Program-made: the position numbers and the translations under genes
Origin: CAVPJW01 sp963705525
Lineage (GTDB): Bacteria; Acidobacteriota; Vicinamibacteria; Vicinamibacterales; CAVPJW01
Length of the DNA: 64,000 nucleotides
Direction of reading: 5' to 3'
Assembly: GCA_963705525.1 (NCBI GenBank)
Contig: CAVPJW010000007.1
Span: 558,001-622,000, forward strand
Notes under the pieces: model-generated
Database searches by the model: none
Told to the model about the DNA's origin: nothing
Seen by the model: the letters and a program-made list of their open reading frames with translations, nothing else
Shown here: positions 56,872 through 64,000 of the stretch, one piece after another
Numbering within the stretch: the stretch's first letter is position 1
How the letters are laid out: every line of letters begins with the position of its first letter

Positions 56872-57659
56872 GTCTTGGTCGCCCACATGTTCAACCGCCA
56901 GTAGTCGAGCAAGTACGGCGGTTCATCGTGCGCCGACTGTTCGGCCAGATGATGGACGAAATGCCGCCGGCGGAATTCTGGCAGGCGTTCGAGGTGCGGC
57001 CGCACGATCACGCAGCGGAGAAACTCTTCGAACGTCGGCCCATCGGCCAGCGTCACAGGCGCCGGCTCGAGGCTGGTGTGGACGTCGGTGAATCCGGACG
57101 CGCGCAGACGCTCGGCCGTCGTACGGGCATCGGCGAACTCCCAGGGCCCAGTCCAACCCCCGAAGAACGGCGCGTACTGCGGCTGACGCATGAGCGTCGC
57201 CGCGCGACCAAGGAGTCCGGCAAGGTTCGGGCCGCCGCCGCATTGAGCGACGAGACGGCCTCCCGGACGAAGCGCGCGATGGAGTGCGGCGAAGAGGGCG
57301 TGGTGATCGCGGACCCAGTGGAACGTGGCCGTGCTGAAGATCAGATCGGCCCACGACCCGAGCGCCAGGCTGCTGAGATCCGCCTGCACGAAGGTGACGC
57401 GGCCATTGTAGCGGGGCGAAAGATGCTGCCGGGCGACCTGCAGCATGTTGTCCGATCGATCGATGGCGATCAGTCGCCCGCGCGGCAGGCGTTCGAGCAG
57501 CCCGCCTGTGAGACGCCCGGTGCCGCAACCCGCATCGATGACTCGCTCGTCACCGTTCAGCGCCAGCCCTGCCAGAAGGCGCCGACCCCATTCGGTCTGC
57601 GGAGACGCTACGCGATGATACGTCTCGGCATCCCATTCCGCTGAAGGTTTCGACGACAT
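56850..57659 (-). CDS. Class I SAM-dependent methyltransferase (trans-aconitate-methyltransferase-like)
   Basis: A 269-residue enzyme. Motif I is VIDAGCGTGRLTGGLL, followed by LIAIDRSDNMLQVAR, ADLSSLALGSWADLIFSTAT and LRPGGRLVAQCGG; the layout and SSKPSAEWDAETYHRVAS start resemble Tam-type enzymes. I start at ATG 57657-57659, which removes 26 basic residues of the longer frame. The C-terminus is repeat-derived. Confidence 0.88.
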   Translation of the reverse strand: MSSKPSAEWDAETYHRVASPQTEWGRRLLAGLALNGDERVIDAGCGTGRLTGGLLERLPRGRLIAIDRSDNMLQVARQHLSPRYNGRVTFVQADLSSLALGSWADLIFSTATFHWVRDHHALFAALHRALRPGGRLVAQCGGGPNLAGLLGRAATLMRQPQYAPFFGGWTGPWEFADARTTAERLRASGFTDVHTSLEPAPVTLADGPTFEEFLRCVIVRPHLERLPEFRRRHFVHHLAEQSAHDEPPYLLDYWRLNMWATKTAMSKER

Positions 57660-57679
57660 CGACTCGTCCCGCCTCGACG

Positions 57680-59398
57680 CTACTCGACGACCGCGCCCTG
57701 ATTGCCGGGCAGAAGCAGCGCCCGGTGGGCCCACCACGGCGCGATGCCATTCGTCATCACGCGTTCATGAAATTCCTTGAGGTTGAAACTGGTGGGATCG
57801 GCGTGCTGCACATCGCGACGCAGCTTGAGCGCCGCGAGCTTGCCCAGGGCGTACCCGCCATACGTCGGATCGTAGGTGCCACGCTCGGCTTCTTGTCGGG
57901 CCGCGGGCGCCGGCAGGTGAGCCCGCTCCTCGAAAAAGCGCGCGGCCTCATCCACGCTCCATTGGCCCGTGTGCAGGTTGATACCGGCAATGAGGCGCGC
58001 GATGCGGACGAGTGCTTCGCTCAGCTGGGCCAATCGATACTTGGGCTCCTCCTTCAGGTATCCCTCGTCGAAGATCATCTGCTCGGCGTAGTGCGCCCAC
58101 CCATCCTGACCAGACGATGGCTGAGGAAAGGGGTTGAGGCCGATCCAGATGCGCCGAATCTTGCCGGGTGTCCGGCGCATGAAGAGGCTGTGCAGATAAT
58201 GTCCCGGGTAGACCTCGTGTGCTGAGATGACGGTCAGCGACGCATAGTTGAACTTTCGGAGCCACGCTTCCTGACGATCCGCGGGCCAGTCGGCACGGGC
58301 GTCGGTGACGTAGTAGTAGCTCTTGACCGGCACGGGTTCGAGCGGCGGCGACGAGTGCATCGACGCGAGGCCGAGATCGAATTCGGGTGCGGCCTTCACC
58401 AGAACGCGTTCGTCGGACGGGACATCCACGAGGTGCCTGGCACGAATGAAGGCCAGCAGTCCATCGACCGTCTTCTGAGCCGCAGCGGCCAGTTCCCCGC
58501 GCCCGGGGTGATCGGCCAGAATCTCCTGCCACACCTCATTCACGGCCCGCTCCGCCGCAATCTTTTTCGCCGTGGACTGAAACTCGCCCTCGATTCGATC
58601 GAGCTCGCGCTCCCCTATCGACCGCAGGCCATCGGCGGGAAGGTCGATCAATTCCTCGGCGCGGTACCGGGCCTCGAGATGTGCGCGACCGATCGCGAAC
58701 TGTCCGGTCGCATGCGGCACCGCGTGTTGCTCGAGATCATCGGCATAGGACCTGAGTGCGGCCACGGCGTCGTGCAGGATCGCCGTATCCTCAGTCTGTG
58801 GTTCACCTGCCGGCGCCGGGAGCGCCAGTGGCAGCTCGTGCTCGATGAGCGAGGCGGCGGCTCGGCTCATCACCACGCCCCGTTCGGCAAAGATACGGGG
58901 CGGATTGGTGATGTTCGTTCGCGCTGCCCGAACGAGCGTCGGCACGCTAGCCAGCTTGGCCAACACCATTCGGTAACGCTCCCGCGCGGGCGCCGACTCC
59001 ATCGTCATCAGGTTGTGGACGCCGTCGAGAACCGCTGACGCATAAATCATGGGATTCCGGCGCCAGTTCTGCACCTCGTCGAGATCGAGGAGCCACGCGT
59101 CGATGAGCCCCTCGAGGATCCGGTGGTCCACCTGCTCATCGCGCGAGAGCGCGGCGAGCTCGATGCCGTCGAACTTCTTCCGTTGACCTCGGAACCAGGC
59201 GACTTCGTCCGCAATCTGCTCGGCTCGGAAGTCCTCGAGCAAACCATCGGCCTGATGTAAACCGTTTCCGGCGGCAATCGAGGGATGCCGTCGAGCGAAT
59301 CCGTCGAGATATTGATCGACGGCTTCACTGAAGACAGGCGAAGTTGACTGAGCGACCATGGACCAGGACCCGTCGAGCAGCATCAGGGCCGCCGACAA
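57680..59398 (-). CDS. DUF885-family protein (predicted zinc peptidase)
   Basis: A 572-residue, mostly helical protein. The core ISAHEVYPGHYLHSLFM has the HExxxGH-like pattern of DUF885 proteins (His, Glu and a second His as likely metal ligands). GQDGWAHYAEQMIFDEG and the tail AERGTYDPTYGGYALGKL follow. The N-terminus lacks a convincing signal peptide. Predicted peptidase, activity not established. It is next to the methyltransferase by 20 bp and may share its transcript. Confidence 0.9.
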   Translation of the reverse strand: MSAALMLLDGSWSMVAQSTSPVFSEAVDQYLDGFARRHPSIAAGNGLHQADGLLEDFRAEQIADEVAWFRGQRKKFDGIELAALSRDEQVDHRILEGLIDAWLLDLDEVQNWRRNPMIYASAVLDGVHNLMTMESAPARERYRMVLAKLASVPTLVRAARTNITNPPRIFAERGVVMSRAAASLIEHELPLALPAPAGEPQTEDTAILHDAVAALRSYADDLEQHAVPHATGQFAIGRAHLEARYRAEELIDLPADGLRSIGERELDRIEGEFQSTAKKIAAERAVNEVWQEILADHPGRGELAAAAQKTVDGLLAFIRARHLVDVPSDERVLVKAAPEFDLGLASMHSSPPLEPVPVKSYYYVTDARADWPADRQEAWLRKFNYASLTVISAHEVYPGHYLHSLFMRRTPGKIRRIWIGLNPFPQPSSGQDGWAHYAEQMIFDEGYLKEEPKYRLAQLSEALVRIARLIAGINLHTGQWSVDEAARFFEERAHLPAPAARQEAERGTYDPTYGGYALGKLAALKLRRDVQHADPTSFNLKEFHERVMTNGIAPWWAHRALLLPGNQGAVVE

Positions 59399-59461
59399 CG
59401 ACCGTCAGGCACTTGAGCGGTAGATATGTTGGCGACCGACGCGACGAGGTTGCTCGAGCCG

Positions 59462-59941
59462 TCACGGACACGTCACCCTGTGCATCGAGTAATCAATGCC
59501 CTGAAGCGAGCCGGCCCTCATGCCTTCGATGCGTGCGGCGAGCGCGCCGTCAGGCGAGAGCCGATAGATGATGCGCTGTGGAAAGTCGTGCTGGAGGTTC
59601 TCGAACGTCGCGGCTCGAGGTTCCCTGGCGACCAGCTTGAACGACGCGTCCGCCTGACCCGACGGCTTGGCGACATAGAAGATGCCGTCCGACTGTTGGC
59701 GCAGCATGAGGAACTCGTACTCGACGGTCTTCCCAGACGACGTCGTATGGCCCATGCCCAGCATCGCGTCGCCGGCGGGCGACATCCATTGTTCGCGGAA
59801 CCGATGTCCCTCCGATCGTCCCTCCCAGCATCCGGAGATCCAGGACAAATCCGAGAGTGTGGCTGACTGGTCCGCCGCGCGCCCCGGCAGAACCACTGTG
59901 AACAGGACGACCGCCGCCCAGGCAGACGTTCGAGATCGCAC
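59462..59941 (-). CDS. Secreted DUF6265-like protein
   Basis: A 159-residue protein from GTG 59939-59941, behind GGAGG, with a signal peptide (SAWAAVVLFTVVLPGRAA). The domain core reads SDLSWISGCWEGRSEGHRFR, then EQWMSPAGDAMLGMGHTT and EYEFLMLRQQ. The fold is probably a small beta barrel. Function is unknown. The DUF885 gene begins 63 bp further along the same strand. Confidence 0.85.
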   Translation of the reverse strand: MRSRTSAWAAVVLFTVVLPGRAADQSATLSDLSWISGCWEGRSEGHRFREQWMSPAGDAMLGMGHTTSSGKTVEYEFLMLRQQSDGIFYVAKPSGQADASFKLVAREPRAATFENLQHDFPQRIIYRLSPDGALAARIEGMRAGSLQGIDYSMHRVTCP

Positions 59942-60092
59942 GTTGACCTCCGTATGCGTTTGGCCGAAGCGACTATTGTGCCTCAACCATTCACGGATGC
60001 GACACAACAGGCGGCCGCGGAATGCGACTTGCGGAAGACTGCCGTCCCTCGCTATGCTCGTGTTCCTCCACCCTTTTCTTGCGAGGCGTGCC

Positions 60093-60845
60093 ATGTGGAT
60101 CATCCTGGCGCTCGCGTTGTCCGGTACCGAGCCCTCCCAGCCACCCAGTGAGACGCGGGTGATCGGTGTCTCCGAGCCCGCATCCGTTGTCACGATGAAC
60201 AAGGGCGACATCAAGGGACTGCCGTGGCGAATGGCGTGGTCACCGGAGGCGACCGAACTGTATCTGCAGTCGTGGGATGGTCGCGGACCGGACGCCAAGC
60301 CGCACCACTATGTGATCAGCCTGGCTGAGAAGACCTCTAAATCGACGCGGGAACCTCCGGCGTGGGCCGACGAGTACTGGAAATGGAAGGCGGCGCAGTC
60401 TGCGCCGCGGGTACCAGCGTTTGCCATCACCCTGGACGAACATACTGAGATCATCGATCCGCTCAATCAACCTCGCCACGCCATGTACTTGAGTGATTCC
60501 ATCAGCGGACAGAACCAGCTGATCGCGAAGCAGGCAGGATCGGCGCACATCTACCGGATGCTGCTCAAAGGTCAGGTTGTCGGCGAGTGGGTGGACGAAC
60601 CGCCGGCGCCCGGTCTCACGTACAGCTGGGCACCAGCGGGACTTCCCTTGATTGCCTTCGTCAACAAGAAGGGCCAGATCGTCTTCATGGACCTCCACGG
60701 CCGGACGCAGGAGCTCGAGGCATCGAAGAACGCCGTGCTGCCGGCATGGTCTGATGGAGGCGGAACGCTGGCTTACCTTGAACGGCGCGGCAAGTCGTGG
60801 GTGGTCAACCTGGTGGATTTGGAGCCATATGAGACGACGAAATAG
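60093..60845 (+). CDS. Secreted beta-propeller-like protein of unknown function
   Basis: A 250-residue protein from ATG 60093 (ATG 60054 also possible), with a short hydrophobic start (WIILALALSG). MAWSPEATELYLQSWDG, IYRMLLKGQVVGEWVD, YSWAPAGLPLIAFVNKKGQI and LPAWSDGGGTLAYLERRGK look like WD40/TolB-type blades. It is too short for a complete propeller. It is convergent with the GH172 gene across a heptad tract. Confidence 0.7.
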   Translation: MWIILALALSGTEPSQPPSETRVIGVSEPASVVTMNKGDIKGLPWRMAWSPEATELYLQSWDGRGPDAKPHHYVISLAEKTSKSTREPPAWADEYWKWKAAQSAPRVPAFAITLDEHTEIIDPLNQPRHAMYLSDSISGQNQLIAKQAGSAHIYRMLLKGQVVGEWVDEPPAPGLTYSWAPAGLPLIAFVNKKGQIVFMDLHGRTQELEASKNAVLPAWSDGGGTLAYLERRGKSWVVNLVDLEPYETTK

Positions 60846-60850
60846 ATTGT

Positions 60851-60884
60851 AGTTCTTAGTGCTTAGTTCTTAGTTCTTAGTGCG
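60851..60884. repeat. Heptad tract at the end of the GH172 gene
   Basis: Perfect period-7 units TAGTTCT, TAGTGCT, TAGTTCT, TAGTTCT, TAGTGCG lie between convergent genes and encode the Thr-Lys-Asn-stop end of the GH172 protein on the minus strand. Confidence 0.85.
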
Positions 60885-62879
60885 GGCCCACAGCTCGTAC
60901 CGGTATTCCGTCCAGCGACCCTGTCGCACGCGGATTTCGACGTCCACGGTCCTGCCTGACACCAACGCGGCGGGAATCAGAAAGTCCGACTCGGCCCAGC
61001 GCTTGTGAGGATTCACTGCGGGTGCGTACCACGGACCCGCGGACGCGCCGTTGATCACGACCTCGGCCTCCTGAAGCGCCGTCTGATCGTACAGGCGTCG
61101 AAGCCTGAGCTCCGACGTACGTTCTGAAACGGTGAACGAAAAGCGGGATCCGTTCGTCACTTCACGGCCCTCGTCCGTCACCGACTCCTGGTCGTGCGCG
61201 CCTTCGAACTGGGCCACCAGACTCTTGATGCCTGCCGCAGGATCGGCCCGATAGCGGTGCCGTTTCTCCTCGTCTGCATTGCCGACATCGAGCGCATCGA
61301 CCATCTGGCTTCCGTCCGGTTGCTCGTAGTAATACGCGACGCTCGAGTACATGGCGGGCACTCCGTTGTCCACGCCATGCTCAGTTGAAACACTGATCCG
61401 GGACTGATATGGAACGCCCCCCACAAAGAATCGATAGACGGTCGTGCTGGCGTTCCACTGAAAGTCGATGGCCTTCAGGTCGCGCGTCGCCGGCTCGCCG
61501 TGCATCGGCAACGAATACGGATTCATGAGCCACTCGTTCGACCATCCTCCCAGATACTCGTCCTCGTGACCGGTTCCGTGGAACGCCGGCTGACGACGGC
61601 CATCGAGGTAGATGCGAAGGTCGCCTTCCCACCAGCGCTTGATTTCGGGGCGAACCGGCTCGACGGTCATGACCTGACCCACGTAGACGCCGCGGCCGCG
61701 CGTGTCGAGAATCCCGTAGTCCACGCCATTTGTCGTCGGCCACTCGCGCTTGTACTGAGCCTTGAAGTACCCGCACCGATCTCGGGGGTACGGCTTCGAC
61801 GCCTGAGGCGTCACTCGCACCTCCCACCAGATCTTCGGCGTGCGGTCGGTATTCTCGTTGACGAGCTCGATCCTGGCGCTCTTCCAGAACGGCATCGGCA
61901 GGTAGCAGTAGTACGCGCCAGCGCTCGTCATGCCGAGCGGTACCGCGCGCACCGGCGCCTCTTCCAGTCCCGATCCAAAGAAGCTGCCGAGGGGAGCCGA
62001 CACCGATGGTGTGGCTTCGCCGTCCCAGAACATACGGATGGTGATGTGATTGAGCTGGTACGGCGTCAGTGGGAAGAGTGGGTTCAGGCGGAGACCGGTA
62101 ATCGCGCCCGCGCCATTCCACTCGAACATGCGAGCGACGGCCGGCACCGGCTCGCCATCCGGCAGCGCCGGCGCGGCCAGATCGAGCGTGCCGCTCGACA
62201 CGTCCGCATCAAGCGTGCCCAGCGGATTGAGACCAGGTGCATTCCACAATGCTGCACCGGCGCTATAGTCCTCGCGACCAGTCCAGCTCTCCACCTGGTG
62301 ATCGGGCGCGTATGCATGCGAGTAGATGTTGTAAAAGCCCACCCGACGTTCGGTCGTGATCTTCAGTCGACTCTTGTAGGGAAACGGCATGTAGCAGGCG
62401 TAGCCGCCGGTCGTCGAAAAGGCATTGAAGACGAACGGCGCGACGAATGGCTTCCTCTTGCCGCTGAACAGCTCGTCGCCGTCAATCGCAAGTCTCGGCG
62501 CCGCCTCGTCATCAAAGTAAAACTTGATCTGGCCCCAGCCAAGCGGCGCCCACCCGTTCTCGCGGCTCGTGAACCAAAGCGTGTACACGGCACCGGGTCC
62601 CTTGCTGTCAAAGATGACGTGCTCGCCGTTCGCGTCCACATAGAGCGCCGAATAGTCCCCGGAAAATCCGTCATTGTTTCCTCCCGTGCGATCGAAGCTC
62701 GAGAGGTAATGCGGGTCCACGTCGGGTCTCAGAAACGGGTACTCGTCGAAGGCCTCGATGGCCGCCAAACCCGCTGGGGCGGCCGCGGCCCGATCGAGGT
62801 TCGACTGGGTCAGCGTTCGCACCGAGATCATGTCAACGAGGAAGATCAGAAGCAGAAATCGGATCGGGGCTCTGGACAT
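60870..62879 (-). CDS. DUF2961 / GH172-family glycoside hydrolase
   Basis: A 669-residue protein from ATG 62877-62879, with a signal peptide (APIRFLLLIFLVDMIS). DUF2961 comes in two beta-jelly-roll halves: FDRTGGNNDGFSGDYSALYV and KGPGAVYTLWFTS near the N-terminus; WWEGDLRIYLDGRRQPAFHG, TGHEDEYLGGWSNEWLMNPY and PYQSRISVSTEHGVDNGVP later. GH172 enzymes are D-fructofuranosidases or D-arabinofuranosidases. This member is likely secreted to act on a furanose polymer. The longer open frame adds 25 residues with no signal. Confidence 0.9.
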   Translation of the reverse strand: MSRAPIRFLLLIFLVDMISVRTLTQSNLDRAAAAPAGLAAIEAFDEYPFLRPDVDPHYLSSFDRTGGNNDGFSGDYSALYVDANGEHVIFDSKGPGAVYTLWFTSRENGWAPLGWGQIKFYFDDEAAPRLAIDGDELFSGKRKPFVAPFVFNAFSTTGGYACYMPFPYKSRLKITTERRVGFYNIYSHAYAPDHQVESWTGREDYSAGAALWNAPGLNPLGTLDADVSSGTLDLAAPALPDGEPVPAVARMFEWNGAGAITGLRLNPLFPLTPYQLNHITIRMFWDGEATPSVSAPLGSFFGSGLEEAPVRAVPLGMTSAGAYYCYLPMPFWKSARIELVNENTDRTPKIWWEVRVTPQASKPYPRDRCGYFKAQYKREWPTTNGVDYGILDTRGRGVYVGQVMTVEPVRPEIKRWWEGDLRIYLDGRRQPAFHGTGHEDEYLGGWSNEWLMNPYSLPMHGEPATRDLKAIDFQWNASTTVYRFFVGGVPYQSRISVSTEHGVDNGVPAMYSSVAYYYEQPDGSQMVDALDVGNADEEKRHRYRADPAAGIKSLVAQFEGAHDQESVTDEGREVTNGSRFSFTVSERTSELRLRRLYDQTALQEAEVVINGASAGPWYAPAVNPHKRWAESDFLIPAALVSGRTVDVEIRVRQGRWTEYRYELWARTKN

Positions 62880-62978
62880 GGCGGTGGACGGTCGGTTCGA
62901 CGACAAATTCGGCGGGGCATCATAGCAGGGTTCGTTTGACACGCGCTCGTTCACTGGCTATAAGAACCATCGAACACG

Positions 62979-63689
62979 ATGATCCGGTCGCTGCCCGTTC
63001 TGATCGTCATGATGACGTCAATGCCAATGCCTCCCCAGTACCGCGCCGTCCGATCCACTTCCAGCATCAGCGACCTGCTCTCGTCCTCGTCGCCGGCCTG
63101 GAGAGACGCGAGCGAGGTCGAATGGGGACCATCACGGTATCCGACACGCTTCTGGGCCGTCTGGAACGACCAGGGACTGTTCGTGCGATTCGACGCAGTC
63201 GATGACCGACCGTGGCACACGATGTCGAACCGTGACGATCATCTCTGGGAAGAAGAGGTCGTCGAGATCTTCGTCGACCCGGATCGATCCGGCCAGAACT
63301 ATGCCGAGCTCGAGATCAACCCCGCCAACATCGTCTGTGACGTCCGCATGATCGAACCCTCGCCGCACAAGCAGATGGAGCTGGCCTGGGATTTTCACGG
63401 TCTCGAGACTCGAGTGACCCCCCTCGTCGACCCGGACAACAAGCCCATCGGCTGGACCGCCACGGCGTTCATGCCGTGGTCGGACTTCTCGCGCCTCGCG
63501 CAGAAGACCGCCGTTCCCATGCCCCCGGGCATCGGCGACCGTTGGCGATTCAATCTCTTCCGTATCAAGCGCCCGGGCGGGAAAGACCATCCCGAGGATG
63601 GTGCGGTAATGGCCGCGTGGTCGCCGAACGATTCGCCGAGCTTCCACGTCCCGGCTGCGTTTGGCGATCTGATTTTCGTCGAGCGCTGA
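62979..63689 (+). CDS. Carbohydrate-binding family-9-like secreted protein
   Basis: A 236-residue protein with a CBM9-like sandwich. VRFDAVDDRPWHTMSNRDD, EIFVDPDRSGQNYAELEINP, MELAWDFHGLETRVT and RWRFNLFRIKRPGGKDHP follow the pattern of bacterial CBM9-like proteins. The N-terminus (MIRSLPVLIVMMTSMPMPPQ) is weakly hydrophobic, so secretion is uncertain. It is divergent from the GH172 gene, sharing a 99-bp spacer, so the two are plausibly co-regulated. Confidence 0.85.
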   Translation: MIRSLPVLIVMMTSMPMPPQYRAVRSTSSISDLLSSSSPAWRDASEVEWGPSRYPTRFWAVWNDQGLFVRFDAVDDRPWHTMSNRDDHLWEEEVVEIFVDPDRSGQNYAELEINPANIVCDVRMIEPSPHKQMELAWDFHGLETRVTPLVDPDNKPIGWTATAFMPWSDFSRLAQKTAVPMPPGIGDRWRFNLFRIKRPGGKDHPEDGAVMAAWSPNDSPSFHVPAAFGDLIFVER

Positions 63690-63725
63690 GGCTATCAGGC
63701 CAACCCGGTCGCGCCGCGCGTCTCG

Positions 63726-64000
63726 TCAGCCCGGGATGGATAGCTCGATCGTCGCGGTCGCCTCGCGAAGCGCGTCCGACAACCGATTCCTCTGCCGCAC
63801 CAGCTCAGTACCGGAGAAGGTGAGCGAGTTCCCCGTCCTTGTCGGCGCTCCCGAGGAGCGTCAGATCGTGGAGGGCAGGTATCGGCGCCGCAAGGGCGGG
63901 ATGAGAGCACCTGTCCTGAACGTATCGCCCACCGAAGGTCTCGAAGGCCGGCAACAGAATCCGACTGAGCTTCCTGAGGACATCATTGACGCGCTCCGCC
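63726..64000 (-). pseudogene. C-terminal fragment of an unidentified protein, cut by the right edge, one frameshift
   Basis: Reading from the edge, one frame runs AERVNDVLRKLSRILLPAFE and on to a stop at 63805-63807. The other frame takes over near 63835 with NSLTFSGTELVRQRNR and LREATATIELSIPG, ending at 63726-63728. A single extra G in GGGG joins them into one C-terminus. The charged helical tail is like that of some M28-type peptidases, but I cannot name the family. Confidence 0.5.

Overview
High-GC, densely packed bacterial DNA with genes on both strands. The best taxonomic clue is the protein at 42055-43125, which has the VWFA-related domain typical of Acidobacteriota. That clue, the carboxypeptidase-regulatory-like/TonB-type barrel protein, the DUF885 and M28 peptidases and the GH172 protein point to an acidobacterium, perhaps of the Vicinamibacteria type. 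The lineage is inferred; the window holds no rRNA gene.

Layout. 1-2 kb: purQ (cut by the left edge), purS and purB on the minus strand. 2-8 kb: an M16 zinc protease, rlmN, mtaB and purD. 7.5-8.8 kb: rpsU with a zinc-ribbon protein, a terminator, then a STAS-domain protein. 8.8-16.8 kb: an apparent surface-glycan operon with a decaprenyl-phosphate phosphoribosyltransferase-like UbiA protein, a DUF362 protein, a coiled-coil protein and four GT4 glycosyltransferases arranged A-B-B-A. 16.9-21.4 kb: a convergent two-gene signalling operon (PDZ/membrane/GAF/PAS histidine kinase and NtrC-type sigma-54 activator) with its own -24/-12 promoter. 21.6-24.7 kb: a TonB-type barrel protein and a secreted protein. 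24.9-29.2 kb: glgC, eno and gpmI. 29.8-33.2 kb: methylmalonyl-CoA mutase large subunit and two Opp/Dpp-type ABC ATPases. 33.3-39.2 kb: an HGSNAT-like membrane protein, a MacB/LolD-type ATPase, acs, a membrane protein and inositol-3-phosphate synthase. 39.4-46.4 kb: a methyltransferase, an HTH-TonB fusion, an FxLYD-like membrane protein, a VWA protein, a ZIP transporter, a BON protein behind a sigma-54 promoter and an M28 peptidase. 46.5-50.1 kb: a swivel-first aconitase-family enzyme and ispG. 50.3-64 kb: apaG, hydrolases, a PLP decarboxylase, a 2Fe-2S protein, DinB, a methyltransferase, DUF885, a DUF6265-like protein, GH172 and CBM9 proteins, and an edge fragment.

Three signals are not ordinary genes. 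First, at least 17 gene borders carry short degenerate tandem repeats, mostly with a 7-base period. Their unit sequences differ (AGTTCTT/AGTGCTT, AGCTGAT, GCTCATC, GGCTTCA, GCCTGGA, CAGTTTT, ACCCTTC). They often sit on stop codons and often form long inverted arms, and resemble in style the heptanucleotide repeats of cyanobacteria. Second, two REP-type palindromes with a GTAG foot lie at 48853 and 56835. Third, -24/-12 sites precede the kinase operon and the BON gene, with a weaker one before the TonB gene, which suggests a local sigma-54 circuit.

A caution: UbiA, DUF362, the coiled-coil protein, the first GT4 gene, mutA-like and acs are full-length by homology but broken by about 22 single-base insertions and about 3 deletions. 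The protein sequence stays clean in each frame, so sequence or assembly error is more likely than gene decay.
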